In this document: one piece after another, positions 23,375 to 31,887 of the stretch | Numbering within the stretch: position 1 is the first letter of the stretch | Layout: every line of letters starts with the position of its first letter | NCBI GenBank assembly: GCA_023390815.1 | Contig: JAEWCC010000053.1 | Location: 1-54,399, forward strand | Direction of reading: 5' to 3' | Origin: Bacillota bacterium | GTDB lineage: Bacteria; Bacillota; Clostridia; Christensenellales; SZUA-584 | Length of the DNA stretch: 54,399 bases | Program-made: the position numbers and the translations under genes | Notes under the pieces: generated by a model | What the model saw: only the letters and a program-made list of their open reading frames with translations | Databases searched by the model: none | Told to the model about the DNA's origin: nothing

Positions 23375-25324
23375 TTACCAGCTGCCGCCGCCGCCCCCGC
23401 CGCCGAAGCCGCCGCCGGAGAACCCGCCGCCGCCGAACCCACCGCCGCCGCCGAAGCCGCCGCCGCTGCCGCCTGTGCTGACGGGACGCGCCGTCATCGC
23501 GGAGGTAAAGCCGGTCATGCCATGGGACAGGTAATGCGTAAACAGGATCGTATTGAACACGCGCCCGCTGCCGTAGCCGACATACCAGTCGGGCGGCTGC
23601 ACGCCGATCCCCTCAAACTTGCGCGCCCAGATATCGGTTACGCCCAGCACATAGGCGTAGGGCAGCACGTTGTAGAAGTAGCTGGGGTTTTCCTCTACAA
23701 GCTTTTCGATGCGATCCTTTTCAGCCTTCTCAAGGAAGTGGCGGAACCCTAAGAGCTTGCCGAACCACTCCGCGCCCTGCTGCGTGCGCTTGCGCATGAG
23801 CACCGTGAGCGCCAGCATGACGAGTGTTGCCACGGTGGTGGCCAGCGTGATGAACAGCGCCGCGAAGTCGCCCGAAGAGGAGAATATCGCGAAAACGCCA
23901 AATATATAGATGGCATACAGCACGACGAAAATGAGCGAATAGACGATCAGCCGGGCGGAGCGGTACCGCGGCGACGTAGAGCGCCATTTCTCAAACAGAT
24001 GCGTGAGCAGATACACGGGAAGGCTCAGTATTCCGACGAATATTGCCGTAAGCATCACCGCGAGCATCAGGTCCCCCATGTCGCGGTAGCTGTACATGAA
24101 CAGCGTAAACGCCACGGGCAGCATGGTCAAAAGGCCCATGAAACCGCGCGCGGTCTTGGAGGCTTTGGTGAACACGTGGCGCTCCTTCGCGCTGTCGAAC
24201 CAGAGCTGTACGCCCGATTTGGTGTGCGTCATGGTTTCGTAGAACGTCTGCCGCAGCGTGCTCATGAATACCCGGTCGCGGTTATCGAACAGCTTGCTGA
24301 ACATATTCTGCTCGTAGCTGCGCGTGCTGTAGAGGTGTTTTAACTTCACGAGCTCAAACTCGTCGTGCGGGTGCTCGATGATTTGGATATAGCCCTTGTC
24401 CGCCCAGTACAGCAGCAGCGACACCACGTCTTTGTCGTCCACACAGCCGTCAATCACATATCCCGCTTCGGCGGGCGTCATGCCATCCGGCGCGTAGAAC
24501 TCCACGGTGGGGTACACCTTCGGGTCCCGGCCAAAGGCAATCCAAAGACTGAGGGCGAGCAGCACGGCCACGCCGCAGACTGCGTACGCCGCAACGTTCC
24601 ACACTGCATAGGGGTCCGTTTCGCCTGTGAAATAGTCGTCCGGGAACTCAGCGCGCAGCGTGACGGCTTCTCCGCCCTCCAGGGCGCGTGTCGTATGTCC
24701 GCTGATCGTGCTGCCGTTTTTCTCCCACACCACGCCCGTGGTGTCGGTGGAACCATACTGCCCGATCGTCGCGCGTACGAGGTTCTGATCGAAATCCTTG
24801 GGCAGCTCAACGGTGAAGCTCGCATTTTCGATGGTATCGTCACTCGCGCAGTTGATGAGGTTGCGGTAGAACTCGTCGAAATTTGCCTGCCCGTTGTCGC
24901 CGAGGTCTACCATGTACGTAATGACGTAGGTCTGCTTGCCAGTTACGATGATATCCGCGCTGCCGATTTTGGCAACGAGGTATCGTGTGCCGTCGTCATA
25001 AGTTTCGCGCGATAGCTCAAACTCGTACCCTTGCACGTTAAAATCATAGACGTGCTGCTGATACCTGGCAGGCCGCCATTCCCCGTTCATGTAGTAGTAG
25101 CCCACGCCTTTGTACGGCAATTTGTAATAGAAGCCATGGCGCGGATAAGTGAAATCGAGCACCATGGTTTCCGTGACGCTGGCCACGTTGTTTTCCGACA
25201 CGACGATGTGCACGTCGTCGCTGACGATGTTGTAGTACTCGTCGGCCTGCGCCGACGCGGGTGCCAGCGTCAGCAGCAGGGCGGCTGCCACAGCCGCAAG
25301 CAGAATCTTTTTCCAATGCTTCAT
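23375..25324 (-). CDS. DUF2207 domain membrane protein
   Basis: 649 residues, start ATG 25324 with GGGGA upstream. Order: signal peptide (MKHWKKILLAAVAAALLLTL...AQA), extracytoplasmic DUF2207 beta domain (~30-235), TM helix (~245-265), a cytoplasmic winged-helix-like portion (VVSLLLYWADKGYIQI), three to four more TM helices (~385-510), and a glycine-rich C-terminal tail (GGGFGGGG repeats) ending in GGGSW. This is the usual architecture of DUF2207 proteins, which often sit beside lemA; both are implicated in envelope stress or membrane protein handling but without defined biochemistry. One base separates the preceding gene's stop from this ATG. Confidence 0.9.
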   Translation of the reverse strand: MKHWKKILLAAVAAALLLTLAPASAQADEYYNIVSDDVHIVVSENNVASVTETMVLDFTYPRHGFYYKLPYKGVGYYYMNGEWRPARYQQHVYDFNVQGYEFELSRETYDDGTRYLVAKIGSADIIVTGKQTYVITYMVDLGDNGQANFDEFYRNLINCASDDTIENASFTVELPKDFDQNLVRATIGQYGSTDTTGVVWEKNGSTISGHTTRALEGGEAVTLRAEFPDDYFTGETDPYAVWNVAAYAVCGVAVLLALSLWIAFGRDPKVYPTVEFYAPDGMTPAEAGYVIDGCVDDKDVVSLLLYWADKGYIQIIEHPHDEFELVKLKHLYSTRSYEQNMFSKLFDNRDRVFMSTLRQTFYETMTHTKSGVQLWFDSAKERHVFTKASKTARGFMGLLTMLPVAFTLFMYSYRDMGDLMLAVMLTAIFVGILSLPVYLLTHLFEKWRSTSPRYRSARLIVYSLIFVVLYAIYIFGVFAIFSSSGDFAALFITLATTVATLVMLALTVLMRKRTQQGAEWFGKLLGFRHFLEKAEKDRIEKLVEENPSYFYNVLPYAYVLGVTDIWARKFEGIGVQPPDWYVGYGSGRVFNTILFTHYLSHGMTGFTSAMTARPVSTGGSGGGFGGGGGFGGGGFSGGGFGGGGGGGSW

Positions 25325-25325
25325 C

Positions 25326-26138
25326 TTATATCCCCGCAATCAATATTAACAGCGCCAGCAGTCCCTCCGGCAGATCCTGAAATTTAGGCTTAAAGTAACC
25401 GTCCTTCAGCTCCGCCTTCAGCGTAATGGATTCGCCGCCCGTCAGCGGACGCAGGGCGCGCCCGGTAACGGTGTTGCCGTTCTTTTTCCACTCGACTTCG
25501 GAGTCGTTCTTGACTTTATACCCCATCGTGACTTCGATTGCGCCTTCGTCAAAGTCTTTCGGGAATTCGACGGAGAAGGAGGCTTTCTCGATCGTAAAAC
25601 CGTCCGCACAGCGAATCAGGTCGCGATAGAACAGGTCCATGGACGCTTCAGTGTCTTCACCGAGGTCGCATTTGTAGGTGACAACGTAAGTCTGCCGTCC
25701 TGTTATGGTCTTGGCCGGATCGCCGATCTTCGCGATAAGAAACGCCGATCCGTCCTCATCGCTCTCCTCCGACAGCTCGAACGGCTGATCCTGCACGTCA
25801 AAATCATAAACGCGCTGGCTGTATGGCACTCCGCACCATTCAACGTTTTCGTAGTACCATCCTGTGCCCTCGTACTGCACGTTGTAATAAATGCCGTGCC
25901 GAGACTGCGCGAAATCGACGACCAGGGTTTCCGTAACGCTGGCAATATTGTCTTCCGAAATCACGATGCATACGTCGTCGCTAAGGATGCGGTAATCCGC
26001 ATCCGCGGCAAGCGCGGCACCCGGAAGACATGCCAGCAGCAGTGCGGCAGCAATGGCAGCAAGAAAGATCTTTTTGGGTCGTTTCGTATTAACGCACCTC
26101 GTTTCATTAAAGGCGTAGACCCCACAGGGGGTGGGCAT
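25326..26138 (-). CDS. Truncated DUF2207 paralogue, soluble domain only
   Basis: Up to 270 residues. After a signal peptide (KKIFLAAIAAALLLACLP...ALA), it aligns with residues 1-235 of the downstream DUF2207 protein (ILSDDVCIVISEDNIASVTE; GRQTYVVTYKCDLGE). It then ends at ...LLALLILIAGI without the membrane and glycine-rich parts. The expected start MKRPKK aligns with ACG AAA CGA (26087) 7 nt after GAGGTG, i.e. ACG occurs where ATG would be. The in-frame ATG at 26138 has only a weak ribosome binding site and would add 17 residues before the signal peptide. So either ACG is used, or expression is low. Part of the lemA operon. Confidence 0.75.
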   Translation of the reverse strand: MPTPCGVYAFNETRCVNTKRPKKIFLAAIAAALLLACLPGAALAADADYRILSDDVCIVISEDNIASVTETLVVDFAQSRHGIYYNVQYEGTGWYYENVEWCGVPYSQRVYDFDVQDQPFELSEESDEDGSAFLIAKIGDPAKTITGRQTYVVTYKCDLGEDTEASMDLFYRDLIRCADGFTIEKASFSVEFPKDFDEGAIEVTMGYKVKNDSEVEWKKNGNTVTGRALRPLTGGESITLKAELKDGYFKPKFQDLPEGLLALLILIAGI

Positions 26139-26198
26139 CGTAACTCGCCCATTGCAGGGTGTATCGATATTCGCAGCACGACCCGATGGCCGCTCCTG

Positions 26199-26753
26199 CT
26201 AAAACTGCACCTTCACGTTTTCGCGCTCCGTCGAGGAGGATACCTCGAACAACGGCTGCTTCTCGAAGTGGAACATTCCCGCGATGATGGCGCTCGGGAA
26301 TGTTTCGCGTTTGGTGTTGAACTCTTTGACGATTGCGTTGTAGTACTTGCGCGAGCTCGCGATCTCATCCTCCATGCGCTGCAATTCGCCCTGCAGTTGC
26401 ATGAAGTTCGTATTAGCCTTGAGATCCGGATACGCCTCCGCGATGGCGAACAGCGTCTTGAGTGTGCCCGCGAGCATGTTCTCGCCCTGCACCTTGTCCT
26501 CCACTGTGCGGGCGGAAGCGGCGGCGTTACGCGCCGCAATCACGCGCTCGAGCGTATCCTTCTCGTGGCTCGCGTAGCCTTTCACTGTTTCCACGAGGTT
26601 GGGAATCAGGTCGTAGCGCTTTTTTAAGTACACGTCCATCGTGGAGAACGCTTCCTCAATGCTGTTTTTAAGCCGTACAAAGCCGTTGTACGCAGCGATG
26701 AACCAGATGACGGCGATCAATACGACGCCCCCGATGGCAATTCCAATCCACAT
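26199..26753 (-). CDS. lemA: LemA family protein
   Basis: 184 residues. N-terminal TM helix (IAIGGVVLIAVIWFIAAYN), then the LemA core: FVRLKNSIEEAFSTMDVYLKKRYDLIPNLVETVKGYASHEKDTLE, a long four-helix coiled structure, and the C-terminal FPSAIIAGMFHFEKQPLFEV. GGAGGG precedes ATG 26753. LemA proteins expose the helical domain outside the membrane; their function is not settled. The gene leads a lemA-DUF2207-DUF2207 operon. Confidence 0.95.
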   Translation of the reverse strand: MWIGIAIGGVVLIAVIWFIAAYNGFVRLKNSIEEAFSTMDVYLKKRYDLIPNLVETVKGYASHEKDTLERVIAARNAAASARTVEDKVQGENMLAGTLKTLFAIAEAYPDLKANTNFMQLQGELQRMEDEIASSRKYYNAIVKEFNTKRETFPSAIIAGMFHFEKQPLFEVSSSTERENVKVQF

Positions 26754-26784
26754 AACTAAACCCTCCTATAATTGATATATCGTT

Positions 26785-28410
26785 TTATACATCCATGGCA
26801 AGCAGCCGCTTCGCGGACCCGCGCAAACTGCGCGCAAGCAGCACACACAGCAACCCGGAGACGACGATGATGTAAATCAGCGAAACAACGATTTCCATGG
26901 ACAGCAGCAGCACCGGCAGTACGATAAGGAGTGCCAGCACGAGGCCAACCAGCATATGCAGCAGCACGTTCATGTTCTGCTTAATCGCCTGCTGTTCGTT
27001 GCTCCATTCGAGCTTCGGACGCGAGGCGTCGATCAGCAGCCCTGCGACGGACGCCGCGACGGCGGCTGGGATGCTCAGCACGAGCGCAAGAACCGTAATG
27101 AGGATCGGCGCGCCGAAGAATAGGGCAAGCCCGCACAGCAGCACGATGCCAATGAGAGATAACAGCACGCCCGTCAGCGTCTTGGCGTACAGCTGGCGTT
27201 TCATGGATACCGGAATGTATTTCATGAAGTAGACGCTCTTGCCCTCGCGCGAGATCGCGGAGCTGGTGACCGCGTTGCCCGATCCGATAAACGCCGAAGC
27301 GCCCACGATGATGGCGAGCAGAGCCTGCGGGCTCATGGACGCAATCACCTGTTTGAACGCGTCCATCGACTGGCCCTGCGTGAACATCATGAACAGCAGC
27401 AGCAGCGGCCAGATAAAGTTGACCAGTACGCAGTTTAAGAACGCGATGGGCGAGCGGAACAGCAGCCGCACTTCCTTCTTTGTGTACGACCACAGTACGG
27501 GAGAGCCCTCCGTCTCCTTGGCCAGCTCTTCGGCGGAGATGGCCTTGCGCTTTGCGGAGGTCTCGGTAACGCCCGCGACGCCTTTAAAGTACAGCAGCTG
27601 ACCCAGCAGCAGGAACACGGCGACCGCGGCGGCGGAGCACAGCAAGAACAGCGCGAGGTTGCCAAGGCCCGCCAGCGTATCGCTGGATATCAGCGCGTTT
27701 GCGGCGAAACCGACGCCCGGGAACGTTTTGCTCATGACCGGTACGAGCGAGGTAATGGCGCCGGGGTTTTCCATCATCGCGCGGATGTTGGTCTGCAGCA
27801 GCACGTTGAAACCGATTGCGAACACCATCGCGAGGATACCGCTGACAAAGTTGAATGCCTGCTTGTTCTTCGCGAAACGCGTAAAGCGCATGATGACCAT
27901 GATGATCACTGCCGCGATGCACAGCGCGATAATCGGCGCCGCCAATGCCAGCAGTACGGAGTAAAGTATGAACAGCGGCCCCACTGCTGCCTTAATGGCG
28001 TAGGTGACGAGTATCGGTACGAGTATAAACGCCTCGAATATATACTCGTATACAATCAGCGTAACGAGCTTCGCGCCGAGTATCTGGTAAGGCCGTAGCG
28101 GCAGATACAGCAGCATCGGAATATCGTCCGCGTGGTACATGACCGATATCACGTAGAATATGCCGAATATGAATATTACCGCGCTCGTTGCGCCAAAGGC
28201 CAGCGGAAGCAGCGCGCTGGCCTGCCCGATCGGCGCAAGTGCTTCGTACATCCCCATGGTCATCAGGCCGACGGAAGCTGCGAAGCTCAAAAACGCGAAG
28301 CCCAGCACGATGGGGATCAGCCAGCGCCCCTTGTTGTTCTTCTTCTCGCCGCCGCCCAAAAGCCCGCCGCTTTTGAGCAGCGTGCCCGCAAGTTTGAATA
28401 TATTACGCAT
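26785..28410 (-). CDS. ABC transporter permease (exporter, ABC-2-like)
   Basis: 541 residues with about 12 hydrophobic segments in two halves; the first half begins GRWLIPIVLGFAFLSFAA and the second VRLLFRSPIAFLNCVLVNF. Between them is a soluble segment (TSAKRKAISAEELAKETEG). The start ATG (28410) overlaps the end of the ATPase gene by 8 nt, indicating a fixed pair. Such two-gene exporters of Bacillota move peptides, lipids or drugs; no substrate is evident. Confidence 0.82.
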   Translation of the reverse strand: MRNIFKLAGTLLKSGGLLGGGEKKNNKGRWLIPIVLGFAFLSFAASVGLMTMGMYEALAPIGQASALLPLAFGATSAVIFIFGIFYVISVMYHADDIPMLLYLPLRPYQILGAKLVTLIVYEYIFEAFILVPILVTYAIKAAVGPLFILYSVLLALAAPIIALCIAAVIIMVIMRFTRFAKNKQAFNFVSGILAMVFAIGFNVLLQTNIRAMMENPGAITSLVPVMSKTFPGVGFAANALISSDTLAGLGNLALFLLCSAAAVAVFLLLGQLLYFKGVAGVTETSAKRKAISAEELAKETEGSPVLWSYTKKEVRLLFRSPIAFLNCVLVNFIWPLLLLFMMFTQGQSMDAFKQVIASMSPQALLAIIVGASAFIGSGNAVTSSAISREGKSVYFMKYIPVSMKRQLYAKTLTGVLLSLIGIVLLCGLALFFGAPILITVLALVLSIPAAVAASVAGLLIDASRPKLEWSNEQQAIKQNMNVLLHMLVGLVLALLIVLPVLLLSMEIVVSLIYIIVVSGLLCVLLARSLRGSAKRLLAMDV

Positions 28411-29116
28411 GTTCGGTCATCTCCAGGAACATCTCCTCGAGCGAGGCGTTGCCGGTGTGCAGCTCGTCCATACCGCCCGCATAGAGGATATGACCGCCGC
28501 TGATAACGGCGACTTTGTCGCACAGCTTCTCAGCAACCTCCAGTACGTGCGTAGAGAAGAACACCGTGCAGCCCTCGTCGGCGTGCTCGCGCATCATCTG
28601 TTTCAATTCGTATGCGGACTTGGGATCGAGGCCCGTCATGGGTTCGTCCAAAATCCATACCTTGGGCCGGTGAATCATTGCGCCCATGATCACAATCTTC
28701 TGGCGCATGCCGTGGGAGTAGCTCTGGATGCGGTCGCCCAGCGCCTTGGTCATGTCGAAGCGCTCCGCGAGCTTTTCGATGCGCTCCTTGCGCTCGCGGC
28801 CCACATCATAGATGTCCGCCATGAATGTGAGGTACTCGATGCCCTTAAGGCGCAGGAACACGTTCGGGTCGTCCGGCACGAAGCCGATGCACTTCTTCGC
28901 GCTGAGCGGATCCTTTTCGATGTCGATGTCATTGACGCGAATCTCCCCGCCGTCCGCCTTCAAAATGCCGGTGATCAGCTTGATAGCCGTGGTCTTGCCC
29001 GCGCCGTTTGGCCCGAGGAAGCCGTAGATGCAGCCTGAGTCGATTTTCAGGCTGACGTTGTCCAGCGCCTTCACCCTGCCCCCGTAAGTCTTTGATACCC
29101 CGATCAGTTCGATCAT
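28403..29116 (-). CDS. ABC transporter ATP-binding protein
   Basis: 237 residues from ATG 29116 (GGAGGG upstream; the longer frame to 29164 is not used). Walker A GPNGAGKTT, signature YSHGMRQK, Walker B VWILDEPMTGLDP and the switch histidine FFSTHV are all present. It energises the adjoining permease. A palindrome overlapping its promoter suggests dedicated repression. Confidence 0.93.
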   Translation of the reverse strand: MIELIGVSKTYGGRVKALDNVSLKIDSGCIYGFLGPNGAGKTTAIKLITGILKADGGEIRVNDIDIEKDPLSAKKCIGFVPDDPNVFLRLKGIEYLTFMADIYDVGRERKERIEKLAERFDMTKALGDRIQSYSHGMRQKIVIMGAMIHRPKVWILDEPMTGLDPKSAYELKQMMREHADEGCTVFFSTHVLEVAEKLCDKVAVISGGHILYAGGMDELHTGNASLEEMFLEMTEHA

Positions 29117-29270
29117 TTTACCCTCCTGTATTGATGCAAATCTTATCTTTCCCGAGTATACCATTTTTTTACCACAAACACAACTCGCCTGCGCGCCGGA
29201 TGGCCCTTCTTTTGCCTTGAAAAAGGCTCCGTATACCCATCCCCACGCGGCTGACGGCCTCTATCCAACA

Positions 29271-29310
29271 GTACTATTTGCATAGTACACTCATACAATT
29301 CCGCTGTCAA
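29271..29310 (-). promoter_or_regulatory. Promoter and palindromic operator of the ABC exporter operon
   Basis: Minus-strand promoter TTGACA (29310-29305), 17-bp spacer, TACTAT (29287-29282). The -10 is one arm of a perfect palindrome GTACTAT-ttgc-ATAGTAC (29271-29288), resembling GntR/YtrA-type operators. The leader down to the ATPase start is ~160 nt. No regulator gene of that type is adjacent. The remainder of 29117-29475 shows no other supported feature. Confidence 0.72.
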
Positions 29311-29475
29311 TAGCGAGGCCAAGCGCAGGCAAAAGAACACAATTCGTTGTAACGCGAAAGGAAGTCGGAGGTACAAAAATAGACATGACGTGAGCGATGA
29401 AACGACGGATATTGCACATGGGGTTATTATATATTGTTTAATACACCACTTAAGGCCACTGGGCGCGGAGGGGTT

Positions 29476-30384
29476 ATGAAAGGTTGGATCATTTACAAGG
29501 ACACCGAGGAGAACTTAAAACCCGAGAGCTTTGAGATCCAGCGTTTTGTGGAGGTCGCGGCGGAGCAGGGGATTGAGCTGAGGGTGTTCAGGCCGGAGCA
29601 ATTCGATCTCATCGTCACGCGCGAGGACAAGAAGAGCATATTCGTAGACGGCGTGCCAGACTCGCTGCCGGATTTCGTGCTGCCGCGCATGGGGGCAGGC
29701 ACGACGTACTTCGCGCTGTCGATTCTGCGGCATCTCGAAAAACTCGGCGTACCGTGTATTAACTCGTCTACGAGCGTCGAGACGGTGAAGGATAAGCTGT
29801 ATACGCAGCAGATTCTCGCGGAGAAAAATCTGCCCGTGCCCAAGACGATGCTGATGAAGTTCCCCATCGACGAATCGATCGTGGAGCAGCAGATTGGCTT
29901 TCCGGTGGTGATCAAGGCAATATCGGGGTCTCAGGGTAAGGGCGTGTTTCTTGCGGAGAAGAAGGCGCACTTAACCGACCTGATGCAGCTCATTGAGCTC
30001 ACGAACCCCAAGTTCAACCTCATCTTGCAGGAGTTCGTGCAGACAAGCTTCGGGCGGGACCTGCGCGTGTTCGTGATCGGCGGGCGGGTGGTGGGGTGCA
30101 TGGAGCGCATTGCGGCGGACACCGGATTTAAAGCGAACTACTCCGCGGGGGGCCGCGTGCAGCAGCACGAGGTGACGCCCGAGATCGAGTGGCTCGCGAC
30201 CGAGGCGGCGCGCATATTGGGCCTCGATATCGCTGGGGTAGACCTTTTGTTTGACGAGGACCATTTCAAGATCTGTGAGGTCAATTCCTCGCCGGGTTTC
30301 CAGGGGCTTTCCTCCTGCTGCAACGTCAATATTCCGGCGGAGATATTTCACTACATCCGCATCCGGTACGGCATGTTCAGGTGA
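29476..30384 (+). CDS. RimK-type ATP-grasp ligase
   Basis: 302 residues, GGAGGGG 2-3 nt before the TT-ATG at 29476. The ATP-grasp fold is shown by LPVPKTMLMKF, PVVIKAISGSQGKGVFLAE (glycine-rich ATP loop), LQEFV, GRDLRVFVIGGRVVGCM and DLLFDEDHFKICEVNSSPGF with the metal-binding acidic residues. RimK relatives join an amino group to a carboxylate (glutamate tails on proteins, peptides or cofactors). The acceptor is unknown. It is transcribed alone. Confidence 0.87.
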   Translation: MKGWIIYKDTEENLKPESFEIQRFVEVAAEQGIELRVFRPEQFDLIVTREDKKSIFVDGVPDSLPDFVLPRMGAGTTYFALSILRHLEKLGVPCINSSTSVETVKDKLYTQQILAEKNLPVPKTMLMKFPIDESIVEQQIGFPVVIKAISGSQGKGVFLAEKKAHLTDLMQLIELTNPKFNLILQEFVQTSFGRDLRVFVIGGRVVGCMERIAADTGFKANYSAGGRVQQHEVTPEIEWLATEAARILGLDIAGVDLLFDEDHFKICEVNSSPGFQGLSSCCNVNIPAEIFHYIRIRYGMFR

Positions 30385-30415
30385 GAGGAAAGCCGAGCCA
30401 TTGCTGGCTAGTTTA

Positions 30416-30451
30416 AGACCCTTCGTCGCTGCGCTTCTCAGGGTGACAAAT
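30416..30451 (+). repeat. Short repeat, family C
   Basis: ACCCTTCGTCGCTGCGCTTC followed by TCAGGGTGACAAA. The CCCT...AGGG ends are inverted. Matches inverted copies at 11568-11607 and part of 2531-2566. Located 32 bp after the ATP-grasp stop. Confidence 0.6.
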
Positions 30452-30498
30452 GGGGGTGAAGGAGCGTATAACGGGCCGCTCGCGCGCATGAAGTGTAA

Positions 30499-30750
30499 GG
30501 CTCCCCTGCAAGGGGAGCTCCGCGAGCAAATTGAATGAGCGAGCGGTGAGGGGTGGCTTCCGTCGCGCGCAAAGACCCTTCCGGCCTCGCGCCGTCTGCG
30601 CGGCGTCTCGGCCATCTCCCCTGCAAGGGGAGCTCACCGCAAAATTGAATGAGCAAGCGGTGAGGGGTGACACCTGCAACGCGCACAAAGACCCTTCCGG
30701 CCTCGTTGCCGCCTGCGCGGCGTCTCGGCCACCTCCCCTCAAGGGGAGGC
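30499..30750 (+). repeat. Two tandem family A repeats
   Basis: Unit 1 starts GGCTCCCCTGCAAGGGGAGC (30499) and unit 2 starts at CTCCCCTGCAAGGGGAGC near 30616, where the right end of unit 1 serves as the left end of unit 2. Both contain GAATGAGC(G/A)AGCGGTGAGGGGTG and CCCTTCCGGCCTCG. The last base is 5 bp from the stop of the convergent UbiA gene. The 30385-30754 gap is filled by these elements. Confidence 0.85.
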
Positions 30751-30754
30751 TAGA

Positions 30755-31654
30755 CTACCTGAAAAGCCCGCCTGCAAATATCGTGAGCGTGAGCACGCCC
30801 ATGATGAGCACATAGTTTTGGACGGACACCGCAAACGTCTCCTTTTTGTCCTGCAACGCGAAGAACTTTTTGATGTTGCGCTGCACGGGGACAACCGTTA
30901 CCAGCGACAGCAGGCACAGCGGCGAAACGACGCCCACGATCACCATGGCAATGATGGCGGCATAGCACAGGTAGTACAGCCCCGCGAACAGCCAGAGGGA
31001 CTTTTGCCCGAGGTACTGCGGCAGCGTGTGCCTTGAGACTGCTTTGTCCTTTTCGACGTCGCAGATGTTGTTGGCGAGCATGATGTTCGCCGTGGTCAGC
31101 ACCGGCACGACGGAGAGCAGCACGAGCCGTAGCAGGTTGCCGACGTGCAGCGAGAGTTCAAGCGTCTGCGCGGACCAGGACAGCGAGAGCAGCGCGCACG
31201 CGGGCAGGTTGATATACAGCAGCAGAAACGGGATGAAGAAGCCGTAGAACAGGCCCGACAGCGCCTCCCCAAGCGGCGTTGCGGATATCGGCACGGGCCC
31301 GTACGAATACAGCACGCCGAACACAAAGCACAGGCCGCCCGCCAGCAGCACGACGATATCCGTCCTGAAGACGAGCCAGAGCCCGCCCACGACGCTGAAA
31401 GCGAGCAGCGCCCAGATGATGAGCAGCCCGGCGGCGCGGCTGTAGTGCGGCGTTTCCCCGTGCGACCTGCCGCCCACGTAGTTGTTGACCGCCGTCGTCG
31501 TGAGGTCGAACAGGAACATGGACGCGAAGAACAGCGCCGTCGCGTCCCACTGGATGGCCGCGCCCTGCGCAAAAAGGTACGCGAGCGTCATTAAAAACGC
31601 GAACACGCTCGTGATCTTCGTGCGGATTTCCACATAGCCGAGGAAACGTTTCAT
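30755..31654 (-). CDS. UbiA-family prenyltransferase-like membrane protein
   Basis: 299 residues with about eight to nine TM helices. The second acidic motif ANNICDVEKDKAVSRHTLP is typical of UbiA/MenA enzymes, which attach an isoprenoid tail to an aromatic ring. In the first motif, usually NDxxD, the sequence reads NNYVGGRSHGE: the aspartates are absent. This could alter Mg-diphosphate binding. A menaquinone-type role is possible; no men genes are nearby. Expressed from its own promoter. Confidence 0.75.
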   Translation of the reverse strand: MKRFLGYVEIRTKITSVFAFLMTLAYLFAQGAAIQWDATALFFASMFLFDLTTTAVNNYVGGRSHGETPHYSRAAGLLIIWALLAFSVVGGLWLVFRTDIVVLLAGGLCFVFGVLYSYGPVPISATPLGEALSGLFYGFFIPFLLLYINLPACALLSLSWSAQTLELSLHVGNLLRLVLLSVVPVLTTANIMLANNICDVEKDKAVSRHTLPQYLGQKSLWLFAGLYYLCYAAIIAMVIVGVVSPLCLLSLVTVVPVQRNIKKFFALQDKKETFAVSVQNYVLIMGVLTLTIFAGGLFR

Positions 31655-31684
31655 CCGGGCACCCCTTACGGTAAGATTGGCATT

Positions 31685-31713
31685 ATTATAATGCCCCGGA
31701 TGAAGGGTGGCAA
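31685..31713 (-). promoter_or_regulatory. Promoter of the UbiA-like gene
   Basis: Minus strand TTGCCA (31713-31708), 17-bp spacer, TATAAT (31690-31685), 30 bp before the start. The -10 lies in the palindrome GGCATTATTATAATGCC. Confidence 0.65.
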
Positions 31714-31887
31714 TGAGGAGGATTTAGTCCCCGCTCATCCTAATACGATATGGGATGTGTAAATGGGGAAGAGGGGAATTATTCAGTTAAAATTCACTTA
31801 AGTGGACAGTTAACAAACATTAATTAAAATGATATTTATCTTATTGATATGAATATGACATATAATCATTAAGGCAAAGAATCAGCA

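Noticed and set aside
28160..29038. 292-codon plus-strand frame opposite the ABC transporter genes
   Set aside because: It is the antisense of the permease end and the ATPase gene, whose Walker motifs are clear on the minus strand.
29143..29376. 77-codon minus-strand frame upstream of the ABC ATPase
   Set aside because: It starts upstream of the predicted transcription start and has no ribosome binding site or recognisable domain.
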